NCBI RefSeq assembly: GCF_037975245.1
Contig: NC_092564.1
Location: forward strand, 21,989,984-22,053,983
Reading direction: 5' to 3'
From: Apostichopus japonicus
Taxonomy: Eukaryota > Echinodermata > Holothuroidea > Aspidochirotida > Stichopodidae
DNA length: 64,000 nt
Shown: positions 31,735 to 47,100 of the stretch, one piece after another
Position numbering within the stretch: position 1 is the stretch's first letter
Layout of the letters: each line of letters starts with the position of its first letter
Translations under genes and position numbers: made by a program
The notes under the pieces: generated by a model
The model's database searches: none
What the model was told of the DNA's origin: nothing
Seen by the model: only the letters and a program-made list of their open reading frames with translations

Positions 31735-34700
31735 TAAATGGAATGTTCGGTACCGTTAAAATGAATGTGCGGTACCGATCAATCGAATGTACTGTACCGA
31801 AGATTCGAATGTGCGCTACCGAGCAATCGAATGTGCGATACCGATCAATCGAATGTGCGGACCGATCAATTAAAAATGCCGTATCAATCAATAGAATGTG
31901 TGGTACCGATCAATCAAATGTGCGGTACCGATCTATCGAATTTCATATACCGAACAATCGAATGTTCGGTACCGATAAATAGAATGTGCAGTACCGTTAA
32001 ATCGAATGTGCGGTATTGTTAAATTGAATGTGCCGTACCGATCAATCGAATGTGCTGTACCGAACATTCGAAGTTGCGCTACCGATCAATCGAATGTGCG
32101 GTACCGATCGATCGAATGTGCGATACCGATCAATTGAAATCGAAGTACCGATCAATCGAATGTGTGTTACAGATCAATCGAATGTGCGGTACCGATATAT
32201 CGAATGTTCGGTACCGATCAATCGAATTTGCGGTACCGATCAATCGAATGTGCGGTACTGATCGATTGAATGTGCGGTACCCATCAATCGAATGTGTGGT
32301 ACCGATCAATCGAATGTGTGTTACAGATCAATCGAATGTGCGGTACTGATCAATCGAATGTGCGGTACCGATCTATCGAATGTACTGTACCGATGAAAAG
32401 AATATGCGGTATCTTAACTCGAATGTGCTGTACCGTTTAATCGAATGTGCTGTACCAATCAATCGAATTAGCGGCACCGTTAAATCAATTAATTGTTCGG
32501 TACCGTTAAGCCGAATGTGCCCTACCGATATATCGAATGTGCGGTACTGATCAATCGAATGTAAGGAACCAATCAATCGAATGTGTTATCCTATAAATAG
32601 AATGTGCGGTACCGTTAAATCGAATGTGCGGTACCGTTTAATTGAATGTGCAGTACCAATCAGTGGAATATGCGGTACCTATCAATCGAATGTACGATAC
32701 CGTTCAATCGAATGTTCGGTACCGATAAAGATAATGTGCGAACCGATCAATCGAATGTGCAGTACCAGTCAATCGAATGTTAGGTACCGTTCAATCGAAT
32801 GTGATGTACCAATCAATCGAATGTGCGGTACCGATCAATTGAATATACTCAACCTATCAATCGAATGTGCAGTACCAATCAATCGAAAGTGCGATACCGA
32901 TCAATCGAATGTGCGACACCGATCAATCAAACGTTCGGTACTGATCAATCGAATGTTCGATACCGATCAATTGAACGTTCAGTACCGATCAATGGAATGT
33001 TCGGTACCGATCAATCGAATGTGTGACACCAATCAATCGAATGTGCAGTACCGATCAATCGAATGTTCGGTACCGATCAATCCAATGTTCGGTACCGATA
33101 AATCGAATGTTCGGTACCGATCAATCGAATGTTCGGTACCGATCAATCGAATGTGCCACACCGATAAATCAAATGTTCGGTACTGATGAATCGAATGTGC
33201 GGTAAAGATCAATGGAATGTTCGATACCGATCAATAGAATGCCCGGTACCGATCAATCGAAAGTGCGGTAACAATGAATTGAATGTGCGGTACCGATAAA
33301 TCGAATTTGCAACACCTATCAATCGAATGTGCGGTACCGATCAATTGAATGTTCGGTACCGAACAATCGAATGTTCGATACCGATCAATCGAATGTTCGG
33401 TAACGATCAATCGAATGTGCGGTACCGATCAATCGAATGTTCGTTACCCATCAATCGAATGTGCGGCACCGATCAATAGAATGTTCGGTACCGATCAATC
33501 GAATGTGTGACAGCGATCAATCGAATGTTCGGTACTGATCAATCGAATGTTCGATACCGATCAATTGAATTTGAGACACCGATCAATGGAATGTGCGACA
33601 CCGATCAATCGAGTGTACAGTACCGATATATCGAATGTTCGGTACCGTTAAAATGAATGTGCGGTACCGATCAATCGAATGTACTGTACCGAAGATTCGA
33701 ATGTGCGCTACCGAGCAATCGAATGTGCGATACCGATCAATCGAATGTGCGGACCGATCATTTAAAAATGCCGTATCCATCAATAGAATGTGTGGTACCG
33801 ATCAATCAAATGTGCGGTACCGATCTATCGAATTTCATATACCGAACAATCGAATGTTCGGTACCGATAAATAGAATGTGCAGTACCGTTAAATCGAATG
33901 TGCGGTATTGTTAAATTGAATGTGCCGTACCGATCAATCGAATGTGCTGTACCGAACATTCGAAGTTGCGCTACCGATCAATCGAATGTGCGGTACCGAT
34001 CGATCGAATGTGCGATACCGATCAATTGAAATCGAAGTACCGATCAATCGAATGTGTGTTACAGATCAATCGAATGTGCGGTACCGATATATCGAATGTT
34101 CGGTACCGATCAATCGAATTTGCGGTACCGATCAATCGAATGTGCGGTACTGATCGATTGAATGTGCGGTACCCATCAATCGAATGTGTGGTACCGATCA
34201 ATCGAATGTGTGTTACAGATCAATCGAATGTGCGGTACTGATCAATCGAATGTGCGGTACCGATCTATCGAATGTACTGTACCGATGAAAAGAATATGCG
34301 GTATCTTAACTCGAATGTGCTGTACCGTTTAATCGAATGTGCTGTACCAATCAATCGAATTAGCGGCACCGTTAAGTCAATTAATTGTTCGGTACCGTTA
34401 AGCCGAATGTGCCCTACCGATATATCGAATGTGCGGTACTGATCAATCGAATGTGAGGTACCAATCAATCGAATGTGTTATCCTATAAATAAAATGTGCG
34501 GTACCGTTAAATCGAATGTGCGGTACCGTTTAATCGAATGTGCAGTACCAATCAGTGGAATATGCGGTACCTATCAATCGAATGTACGATACCGTTCAAT
34601 CGAATGTTCGGTACCGATAAATATAATGTGCGAACCGATCAATCGAATGTGCAGTACCAGTCAATCGAATGTTAGGTACCGTTCAATCGAATATGATGTA

Positions 34701-34882
34701 CCAATCAATCGAATGTGCGGTAACGATCAATTGAATATGCTCAACCTATCATTCGAATGTGCAGTACCAATCAATCGAAAGTGCGATACCGATCAATCGA
34801 ATGTGCGACACCGATCAATCGAATGTTCGGTACTGATCAATCGAATGTTCGATACCGATCAATTGAACGTTCAGTACCGATC
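31735..34882. repeat. Higher-order satellite duplication, offset 1,892
   Basis: About 31,735-32,990 recurs at about 33,627-34,882. The copies share rare variants such as GTACTGTACCGAAGATTCG, GCGGACCGATCA and the divergent island near 32.4 kb. Confidence 0.78.
32392..32610. repeat. Divergent satellite island with TATAAATA (one of five)
   Basis: A stretch poorly matching the 22-bp consensus runs from GATGAAAAGAATATGCGG through TTAACTCG and TCAATTAATTG to CCTATAAATAG. The same order occurs near 34,284, 35,957, 38,113 and 39,848, and a partial form lacking CCTATAAATAG occurs near 26,170. CCTATAAACAG near 24,034 is a related unit. Confidence 0.65.
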
Positions 34883-37800
34883 AATCGAATGCTCGGTACC
34901 GATTAATCGAATGTTTGGTACCGATCAATGGAATGTTCGGTACCGATCAATCGAATGTGTGACACCAATCAATCGAATGTGCAGTACCGATCGATCGAAT
35001 GTTCGGTACCGATCAATCCAATGTTCGGTACCGATAAATCGAATGTTCGATACCGATCAATCGAATGTTCGGTACCGATCAATCGAATGTGCCACACCGA
35101 TAAATCAAATGTTCGGTACTGATGAATCGAATGTGCGGTAAAGATCAATGGAATGTTCGATACCGATCAATAGAATGCCCGGTACCGATCAATCGAAAGT
35201 GCGGTAACAATGAATTGAATGTGCGGTACCGATAAATCGAATGTTCGGTACCGAACAATCGAATGTGCGACACCAATCAATGGAATGTGCAGTACCGATC
35301 GATCGAATGTTCGGTACCGATCAATCGAATGTTCGGTACCGATCAATCGAATGTTCGGTACCGATCAATCGAATGTTCGGTACCGATCAATCGAATGGGC
35401 CACACCGATAAATCAAATGTTCGGTACTGATGAATCGAATGTTCGATACCGATCAATTGAACGTTCAGTACTGATCAATAGAATGCTCTGTACCGATCAA
35501 ACGAATGTTTGGTACCGATCAATCGAATTTTCGGTACCGATCAATCGAATGTGCGATACCAATCAATCGAATGTGCAGTACCGATCGATCGAATGTTCGG
35601 TACCGATCAATCGAATGTTCGGTACCGATAAATCGAATGTTCGGTACCGATTAATCGAATGTTCGGTACCGATCAATCGAATGTGCCACACCGATAAATC
35701 AAATGTTCGGTACTGATGAATCGAATGTGCGGTAAAGATCAATCGAATGTGCGGTACCGATATATCGAATGTTCGGTACCGATCAATCGAATTTGCGGTA
35801 CCGATCAATCGAATGTGCGGTACTGATCGATTGAATGTGCGGTACCCATCAATCGAATGTGTGGTACCGATCAATCGAATGTGTGTTACAGATCAATCGA
35901 ATGTGCGGTACTGATCAATCGAATGTGCGGTACCGATCTATCGAATGTACTGTACCGATGAAAAGAATATGCGGTATCTTAACTCGAATGTGCTGTACCG
36001 TTTAATCGAATGTGCTGTACCAATCAATCGAATTAGCGGCACCGTTAAGTCAATTAATTGTTCGGTACCGTTAAGCCGAATGTGCCCTACCGATATATCG
36101 AATGTGCGGTACTGATCAATCGAATGTGAGGTACCAATCAATCGAATGTGTTATCCTATAAATAAAATGTGCGGTACCGTTAAATCGAATGTGCGGTACC
36201 GTTTAATCGAATGTGCAGTACCAATCAGTGGAATATGCGGTACCTATCAATCGAATGTACGATACCGTTCAATCGAATGTTCGGTACCGATAAATATAAT
36301 GTGCGAACCGATCAATCGAATGTGCAGTACCAGTCAATCGAATGTTAGGTACCGTTCAATCGAATATGATGTACCAATCAATCGAATGTGCGGTAACGAT
36401 CAATTGAATATGCTCAACCTATCATTCGAATGTGCAGTACCAATCAATCGAAAGTGCGATACCGATCAATCGAATGTGCGACACCGATCAATCGAATGTT
36501 CGGTACTGATCAATCGAATGTTCGATACCGATCAATTGAACGTTCAGTACCGATCAATCGAATGCTCGGTACCGATTAATCGAATGTTTGGTACCGATCA
36601 ATGGAATGTTCGGTACCGATCAATCGAATGTGTGACACCAATCAATCGAATGTGCGGTACCGATCAATTGAATATACTCAACCTATCAATCGAATGTGCA
36701 GTACCAATCAATCGAAAGTGCGATACCGATCAATCGAATGTGCGACACCGATCAATCAAACGTTCGGTACTGATCAATCGAATGTTCGATACCGATCAAT
36801 TGAACGTTCAGTACCGATCAATGGAATGTTCGGTACCGATCAATCGAATGTGTGACACCAATCAATCGAATGTGCAGTACCGATCAATCGAATGTTCGGT
36901 ACCGATCAATCCAATGTTCGGTACCGATAAATCGAATGTTCGGTACCGATCAATCGAATGTTCGGTACCGATCAATCGAATGTGCCACACCGATAAATCA
37001 AATGTTCGGTACTGATGAATCGAATGTGCGGTAAAGATCAATGGAATGTTCGATACCGATCAATAGAATGCCCGGTACCGATCAATCGAAAGTGCGGTAA
37101 CAATGAATTGAATGTGCGGTACCGATAAATCGAATTTGCAACACCTATCAATCGAATGTGCGGTACCGATCAATTGAATGTTCGGTACCGAACAATCGAA
37201 TGTTCGATACCGATCAATCGAATGTTCGGTAACGATCAATCGAATGTGCGGTACCGATCAATCGAATGTTCGTTACCCATCAATCGAATGTGCGGCACCG
37301 ATCAATAGAATGTTCGGTACCGATCAATCGAATGTGTGACAGCGATCAATCGAATGTTCGGTACTGATCAATCGAATGTTCGATACCGATCAATTGAATT
37401 TGAGACACCGATCAATGGAATGTGCGACACCGATCAATCGAGTGTACAGTACCGATATATCGAATGTTCGGTACCGTTAAAATGAATGTGCGGTACCGAT
37501 CAATCGAATGTACTGTACCGAAGATTCGAATGTGCGCTACCGAGCAATCGAATGTGCGATACCGATCAATCGAATGTGCGGACCGATCATTTAAAAATGC
37601 CGTATCCATCAATAGAATGTGTGGTACCGATCAATCAAATGTGCGGTACCGATCTATCGAATTTCATATACCGAACAATCGAATGTTCGGTACCGATAAA
37701 TAGAATGTGCAGTACCGTTAAATCGAATGTGCGGTATTGTTAAATTGAATGTGCCGTACCGATCAATCGAATGTGCTGTACCGAACATTCGAAGTTGCGC

Positions 37801-39564
37801 TACCGATCAATCGAATGTGCGGTACCGATCGATCGAATGTGCGATACCGATCAATTGAAATCGAAGTACCGATCAATCGAATGTGTGTTACAGATCAATC
37901 GAATGTGCGGTACCGATATATCGAATGTTCGGTACCGATCAATCGAATTTGCGGTACCGATCAATCGAATGTGCGGTACTGATCGATTGAATGTGCGGTA
38001 CCCATCAATCGAATGTGTGGTACCGATCAATCGAATGTGTGTTACAGATCAATCGAATGTGCGGTACTGATCAATCGAATGTGCGGTACCGATCTATCGA
38101 ATGTACTGTACCGATGAAAAGAATATGCGGTATCTTAACTCGAATGTGCTGTACCGTTTAATCGAATGTGCTGTACCAATCAATCGAATTAGCGGCACCG
38201 TTAAGTCAATTAATTGTTCGGTACCGTTAAGCCGAATGTGCCCTACCGATATATCGAATGTGCGGTACTGATCAATCGAATGTGAGGTACCAATCAATCG
38301 AATGTGTTATCCTATAAATAAAATGTGCGGTACCGTTAAATCGAATGTGCGGTACCGTTTAATCGAATGTGCAGTACCAATCAGTGGAATATGCGGTACC
38401 TATCAATCGAATGTACGATACCGTTCAATCGAATGTTCGGTACCGATAAATATAATGTGCGAACCGATCAATCGAATGTGCAGTACCAGTCAATCGAATG
38501 TTAGGTACCGTTCAATCGAATATGATGTACCAATCAATCGAATGTGCGGTAACGATCAATTGAATATGCTCAACCTATCATTCGAATGTGCAGTACCAAT
38601 CAATCGAAAGTGCGATACCGATCAATCGAATGTGCGACACCGATCAATCGAATGTTCGGTACTGATCAATCGAATGTTCGATACCGATCAATTGAACGTT
38701 CAGTACCGATCAATCGAATGCTCGGTACCGATTAATCGAATGTTTGGTACCGATCAATGGAATGTTCGGTACCGATCAATCGAATGTGTGACACCAATCA
38801 ATCGAATGTGCAGTACCGATCGATCGAATGTTCGGTACCGATCAATCCAATGTTCGGTACCGATAAATCGAATGTTCGATACCGATCAATCGAATGTTCG
38901 GTACCGATCAATCGAATGTGCCACACCGATAAATCAAATGTTCGGTACTGATGAATCGAATGTTCGGTAAAGATCAATGGAATGTTCGATACCGATCAAT
39001 AGAATGCCCGGTACCGATCAATCGAAAGTGCGGTAACAATGAATTGAATGTGCGGTACCGATAAATCGAATGTTCGGTACCGAACAATCGAATGTGCGAC
39101 ACCAATCAATGGAATGTGCAGTACCGATCGATCGAATGTTCGGTACCGATCAATCGAATGTTCGGTACCGATCAATCGAATGTTCGGTACCGATCAATCG
39201 AATGTTCGGTACCGATCAATCGAATGGGCCACACCGATAAATCAAATGTTCGGTACTGATGAATCGAATGTTCGATACCGATCAATTGAACGTTCAGTAC
39301 TGATCAATAGAATGCTCTGTACCGATCAAACGAATGTTTGGTACCGATCAATCGAATGTTCGGTACCGATCAATCGAATGTGCGATACCAATCAATCGAA
39401 TGTGCAGTACCGATCGATCGAATGTTCGGTACCGATCAATCGAATGTTCGGTACCGATCAATCGAATGTTCGGTACCGATTAATCGAATGTTCGGTACCG
39501 ATCAATCGAATGTGCCACACCGATAAATCAAATGTTCGGTACTGATGAATCGAATGTGCGGTAA
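32806..39564. repeat. Higher-order satellite duplication, offset 3,829
   Basis: About 2.9 kb at 32,806-35,735 recurs at 36,635-39,564 with a constant offset of 3,829 bp and very few substitutions. Inside it, about 34,066-34,972 also recurs at 35,739-36,645 (offset 1,673), so the duplications are nested. This is the longest high-similarity block pair I can see in the array. Confidence 0.82.
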
Positions 39565-40166
39565 AGATCAATGGAATGTTCGATACCGATCAATCGAATG
39601 TTCGGTAACGATCAATCGAATGTGCGGTACCGATCAATCGAATGTTCGTTACCCATCAATCGAATGTGCGGTACCGATCAATAGAATGTTCGGTATTGAT
39701 CAATCGAATGTGCGACAGCGATCAATCGAATGTTCGGTACTGATCAATAGAATGTTCGATACCGATCAATCGAATGTTCGGTAACGATCAATCGAATGTG
39801 CGGTACCGATCAATCGAATGTGCGGTACCGATCAATCGATCGAATGTGCTGTACCGACAAAAAGAATATGCGGTATGTTAACTCGAATGTGCTGTACAGT
39901 TTAATCGAATGTGCTGTACCAATCAATCGAATTAGCGTTGTCGTTAAATCAATTGTTCGGTACCGTTAAGTCGAATGTGCCCTACCGATATATCGAATGT
40001 GCGGTACTGATCAATCGAATTTGAGGTACCAATCAATCGAATGTGTTATCCTATAAATAGAATGTGCGGTACCGTTAAATCGAATGTGCGGTATCGTTTA
40101 ATCGAATGTGCAGTACCAATCAGTGGAATATGCGGTACCTATTAATCGAATGTGCGATACCGTTCA

Positions 40167-41537
40167 ATCGAATGTTCGGTACCGATAAATATAATGTGCG
40201 AACCGATCAATCGAATGTGCAGTACCAGTCAATCGAATGTTAGGTACCGTTCAATCGAATGTGATGTACCAATCAATCGAATGTGCGGTACCGATCAATT
40301 GAATATGCTCAACCTATCATTCGAATGTGCAGTACCAATCAATCGAAAGTGCGATACCGATCAATCGAATGTGCGACACCGATCAATCGAATGTTCGGTA
40401 CTGATCAATCGAATGTTCGATACCGATCAATAGAATGTTCGGTACCGATCAAACGAATGTGCGGTACCGATCCATCGAATGTGTGACAGCGATCGATCGA
40501 CTGTGCGACACAGATCGATCGAATGTTCGATACTGATCAATCGAATGTGCGGTACCGATCGAAAGAATATGCAGTACCGATCAATCGAATGTTCGGTACC
40601 GATCAATCGAATGTGCGACATCCATCAATCGAATGTGCGATACCCATCAATCGAATGTTCGACACCGATCATTCGAATGTTCGGCACCCATCAATCGAAT
40701 TTGAGACACCGATCAATCGAATGTGCGACACCGATCAATCGAATGTGCGGTACCGATCAATCGAATGTTCGGTACCGATCAATCGAATTTGCTGTACCGA
40801 TCAAACGAATGTGCGGTACCGCTCCATCGTATGTGCGACACCGATCGATCGAATGTTCGGTACCGATAAATATAATGTGCGAACCGATCAATCGAATGTG
40901 CAGTACCAGTCAATCGAATGTTAGGTACCGTTCAATCGAATGTGATGTACCAATCAATCGAATGTGCGGTACCGATCAATTGAATATGCTCAACCTATCA
41001 TTCGAATGTGCAGTACCAATCAATCGAAAGTGCGATACCGATCAATCGAATGTGCGACACCGATCAATCGAATGTTCGGTACTGATCAATCGAATGTTCG
41101 ATACCGATCAATAGAATGTTCGGTACCGATCAAACGAATGTGCGGTACCGATCCATCGAATGTGTGACAGCGATCGATCGACTGTGCGACACAGATCGAT
41201 CGAATGTTCGATACTGATCAATCGAATGTGCGGTACCGATCGAAAGAATATGCAGTACCGATCAATCGAATGTTCGGTACCGATCAATCGAATGTGCGAC
41301 ATCCATCAATCGAATGTGCGATACCCATCAATCGAATGTTCGACACCGATCATTCGAATGTTCGGCACCCATCAATCGAATTTGAGACACCGATCAATCG
41401 AATGTGCGACACCGATCAATCGAATGTGCGGTACCGATCAATCGAATGTTCGGTACCGATCAATCGAATTTGCTGTACCGATCAAACGAATGTGCGGTAC
41501 CGCTCCATCGTATGTGCGACACCGATCGATCGAATGT
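40167..41537. repeat. Tandem pair of 681-bp higher-order units
   Basis: Two adjacent blocks of 681 bp match at constant offset, with the same markers GTGTGACAGCGATCG (40,479 and 41,160) and GACATCCATCAATCG. The second copy diverges after about 41,537. Confidence 0.83.
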
Positions 41538-43744
41538 GTGACATAGATCGATTAATTGTGCAGTACCGATCGATCGAATATGCAGTACCGATCATTCGAA
41601 TGTGTGACACCGATTAATCGAATGTTCGATACTGATTAATCGAATGTGCGGTACCGATCGAAAGAATATGCAGTACCGATCATTCGAATGTGTGACACCG
41701 ATTAATCGAATGTTCGATACTGATCAATCGAATGTGCGGTACCGATCGAAAGAATATGCAGTATCAATCAATCGAATGTGTGACACCGATCAATAAAATG
41801 TTCGGTACCGATCAAACGAATGTGCGGTACCGATCCATCAAATGTGTGACACCGATCGATCGACTGTGCGACAGAGATCGATCGAATGTGCGACACCGAT
41901 CAATCGAATGTGCAGTACCGATCAATCGAATGTGCGAACCGATCAATCGAATGTGCAGTACCAGTCAATCGAATGTTAGGTACCGTTCAATCGAATGTGA
42001 TGAACCAATCAATCGAATGTGCGGTACCAATCAATCGAAAGTGCGATACCGATCAATCGAATGTGCGACGCCGATCAATCGAATGTCCGGTATTGATCAA
42101 TCGAATGTTCGATACCGATCAATAGAATGTTCGGTCCGATCAATCGAATGCTCGGTACCGATCAATCGAATGTTTGGTACCGATCGATCGAATGTTCGGT
42201 ACCGATCAATCGAATGTGCGACACCAATCAATCGAATGTTCGGTACCGATCAATCGAATATTCGGTACCGATCACTCGAATGTGCCACACCGATAAATCA
42301 AATGTTCGGTACTGATGAATCGAATGTGCGGTAAGGATCAAAGGAATGTGTGGTACCGATCAATCGAATGTTCGGTACTGATCAATCGAATGTTCGATAC
42401 CGATCAATAGAATGCTCGGTACAGATCAATCGAATGTGCGGTAACGATCAGTGGATGTACGGTACCGATAAATCGAATGTGCGGTACCGATCTATCGAAT
42501 GTGCGATACCGAACAATCGAATGTTCGGTACCGATAAATCGAATGTGCAGTACCGATCAATAGAATGTGCGGTACCGATCAATGGAATGTGCGATAGCGA
42601 TCAATGGAATGTGCGGGAACCGATCAATGGAATGTGCCGTTCCCATCAATCGAATGTGCAGTACCGAACAATCGAATGTGCGATACCGATCAATCGAATG
42701 TGTGGTAACGATCAATCGATTGTGCGATACCGATCAATCGATTGTGCGGTACCGATCAATCGATTGTGCGGTACCGATCAATCGAATGTGCAGTACAGAT
42801 AAATCGAATGTGGGGTACCGATTAATCGAATGTGAGGTACGGATCAATCGAATGTGCGATACCAATTAATCGTATGTGCGCTACCGATCAATATAATGTG
42901 CGGTACCGATCAATGGAAGGTGCGGTACCGATCAATCAAAAATGAGGTACCGATCAATCGAAGGTGCTGTACCGATAAATAGAATGTGCGGTAACGTTTA
43001 ATCGAATGTACGGTAACGTTTAATCAAATATGCTGTACCGATAAATCGAATGTGCAGTACCGATCAATGGAATGTCCTGTACCGACCAAACGAATGCGCA
43101 GTACAGATCAATCGAATGTGCGGTACCGAACAATCGAATGTGCGGTACCGAACAATCGAATGTGCGGTACCGATCAATCGAATGTGCGGTACCGATCAAT
43201 CGATTGTGCAGTACTGATCAATCGAATGTGTGGTATCGGTCAATCGACTGTGCGGTACCAATCAATCAAATGACCTGTACCGATCAATGGATTCCGCGGT
43301 ACCGATCAATCGAATATTATGTACCTATTAATCGAATGCGTGGTACCAAACAATCGAATGTGCAGTACCGATCAATGGAATGTGCGGTACCGATAAATGG
43401 AATGTGCGATACCGATCAATGGAATGTGCAGTACCGATCAATGGAATGTCCTGTACCGACCAATCGAATGAGCGGTACCAATCAATCGAATGTGCGGTAC
43501 CGATCAATCGATTGTGCCGTACTGATCAATCGACTGTGCGGTACCAATCAATCGAATGACCTGTACCGATCAATCGATTCCGCGATCCTCGAGTATCCAT
43601 AAACCGAATGTGAGGTACAGAACAATCGAATGTGTGTTCCGATCAATCGAATGTGCGATACCGATCAATCGAATGTGCGGTTCCGATCAATCGAATGTGC
43701 GGTACCGATCAATTGAATATGCAGTACCGATCAATCGAATGTGC

Positions 43745-44184
43745 ATTACCGATCAATCGAATGTGCGGTACCGTTAAATCGAATCTGCGGTACCTTTAAG
43801 TCGAATGTGCGGTACTGATCAATCAAATGTGAGGTACCGATCAATCGAATGTGCGGCATCGATCAATCGAATGTGCGGTTCCGATCAATCGAATGTGCGG
43901 TACCGATCAACTGAATATGCAGTACCGATCAATCGAATGTGCAGTACCGATCAATCGAATGTGCATTACCGATCAATCGAATGTGCGGTACCGTTAAATC
44001 GAATCTGCGGTACCTTTAAGTCGAATGTGCGGTACTGATCAATCAAATGTGAGGTACCGATCAATCGAATGTGCGGCATCGATCAATCGAATGTGCGGTT
44101 CCGATCAATCGAATGTGCGGTACCGATCAACTGAATATGCAGTACCGATCAATCGAATGTGCAGTACCGATCAATCGAATGTGC
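43745..44184. repeat. Tandem pair of 220-bp (ten-unit) blocks
   Basis: A ten-unit block containing GTGCATTACC and GTACCTTTAAGTCG recurs at exactly 220 bp, seen at 43,741 and 43,961. The following 0.5 kb (to about 44,482) recurs at offset 2,261 (46,226-46,743). Confidence 0.8.
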
Positions 44185-47100
44185 AATACCGATCAATCGA
44201 ATGTGTGGTACCGTTCAATCAAATGTGCGGTACCGATTAATGGAATGTGCGGTACCGATCAATCGAATGTGCGGTACCGATCAATCGAATGTGCGGTACC
44301 GCTCAATCGAATGTGCGGTACCTATCAATCGAATGTGCGGTACCAATCAATCGAATGTGCTGTACCGATTAATAGAATGGGCTGTACCCTAAAACCGAAT
44401 GTGCAGTACCGTTAAATCGAATGTCCGGTACAGATCAATTGAATGTCCTCTAACGACCAACCGAATGAGCGTTACCGATCATTCAAATGTGCGGTACCGA
44501 TCAATCGAATGTACGGTACCGATCCATCAATGTGCGGTACCGATCAATCGAATGTGCGGTACCGATCCATCAATGTGCGGTACCGATCAATCGAAAATGT
44601 GTTACCGATCAATCGAATGTGCGATACCGTTAAGTCGAATGTGCGGTACTGATCAATTGAATGTGCGGTACCGATCAATCGAATGTGCGATACCGTTAAA
44701 TGGAATGTGCAGTACTGATGAATTGAATGTGAGGTACCAATCAATCGAATGTGCAGTACCGATCAGTCGAATGTTCGGTACCGCTCAATCGAATATGCAG
44801 TACCGATCAATCGAATGTGCGGTACCGATCAATAGCATGTGACGTACCGATCTATCGACTATGCTATACCGATAAATAGAACGTGCAGTACTGTTAAGTC
44901 GAATGTGCTGTACCGTTAAGTCGAATGTGCGGTACTGATCAATCAGATGTGAGGTACCGATCAATCGAATGTGCCGTACCGAACAATCGAATGTGCCGTA
45001 CCGAACAATCGAATGCGCGGTACCGATCAATCGACTGTGCTGTACCGATAAATAGAATGTGCGGTACCGTTAAATAGAATGTGTGGTACCGTTAAATCGA
45101 GTATGCGGTACCCATCAATCAAATGTGCCATACCAATTAACGAATGTGCTGTACCGATAAATATGATGTGCGCTACCGATCAATCGAATGTGTCGTACCC
45201 ATCAATCGAATGTGTGGTACCGTTAAGTCGAATGTGCGGGACTGATCAATCGAATGTGCAGTACCGATGAATCGAATGCACGGTACCGATCCATTGAATG
45301 TCTTGTACCGACCACTCGAATGTGCGGTACCGATCAATCGAATGTGCGGTACCGATCAATCGAATGTGCGGTACCGAACAGAATGTGCGGTACCGATCAA
45401 TCGAAAATGTGCAGTACCGTTAAGTCGAATGTGCGGTACCGATCAATCGAATGTGCGGCATCGATCAATCGAATGTGCGGTACCGATCAATTGAATATGC
45501 TGTACCGATGGATGGCGTGTGCAGTACCGTTAAATCGAATGTGCGGTACCGTTAACTCGAATGTGCGGTATTGATGAATTGAATGTGAGGTATTGATCAA
45601 TCGAATGTGCGGTACCGATCAGTCGAATGTGCGGTACCGCTCAATCGAATATGCAGTACCGATCAATCGAATATGCGGTACCGATAAATCGAATGTGCGA
45701 TACTGATCAGTAGAATGTGTGGTACCGATCAATGGAATGTGCGGTACTTATCAATGGAATGTGAGGTACCGATCAATCGAATGTGCTGTACCGATACATA
45801 GAATGTGCTGTACCGTTAAATCGAATGTGCGGTACCGATCAATTTGAATGTGCGGCATCGATCGATTGAATGTGCGGTACCGACCAATCGATGCGCTGTA
45901 CCGATCAAATGAATGTCCTGTAACGACCAACCGAATGAGCGTTACCGATCAATCGAATATTCGATACCGATCAATCAAATATGCGGTACCGATCAATTGA
46001 ATATGCAGTACCGATACATCGAATGTGCAATACCGATCAATCGAATGTGTGGTACCAATCAATCAAATGTGCGGTATCCATAAACCGAATGTGAGGTACA
46101 GAACAATCGAATGTGTGTTCCGATCAATCGAATGTGCGATACCGATCAATCGAATGTGCGGTTCCGATCAATCGAATGTGCGGTACCGATCAATTGAATA
46201 TGCAGTACCGATCAATCGAATGTGCATTACCGATCAATCGAATGTGCGGTACCGTTAAATCGAATCTGCGGTACCTTTAAGTCGAATGTGCGGTACTGAT
46301 CAATCAAATGTGAGGTACCGATCAATCGAATGTGCGGCATCGATCAATCGAATGTGCGGTTCCGATCAATCGAATGTGCGGTACCGATCAACTGAATATG
46401 CAGTACCGATCAATCGAATGTGCAGTACCGATCAATCGAATGTGCAATACCGATCAATCGAATGTGTGGTACCGTTCAATCAAATGTGCGGTACCGATTA
46501 ATGGAATGTGCGGTACCGATCAATCGAATGTGCGGTACCGATCAATCGAATGTGCGGTACCGCTCAATCGAATGTGCGGTACCTATCAATCGAATGTGCG
46601 GTACCAATCAATCGAATGTGCTGTACCGATTAATAGAATGGGCTGTACCCTAAAACCGAATGTGCAGTACCGTTAAATCGAATGTCCGGTACAGATCAAT
46701 TGAATGTCCTCTAACGACCAACCGAATGAGCGTTACCGATCAATCGAATATTCGATACCGATCAATCAAATATGCGGTAACGATCAATCAAATGTAAGGT
46801 ACCCATCAATTTGAATGTGCGGTACCGATCAATCGAATGTGTGGTACCGTTCAATCAAATGTGCGGTACCCATGTATCGAATGTTAGGTTCAGATCAATC
46901 GAATGTGTGTACCGATCAGTCGAATGTGCGATACCGATCAATCGAATGTACGGTTCCGATCAATCGAATGTGCGGTACCGATCAATTGAATGTGCAGTAC
47001 CGATCAATCGAATGTGCAATACCGATCAATCGAATGTGCGGTACCGATCAATCAAATGTGTGGTACCGATCAATCGAATGTGCGGTACCGATAGATGGAG

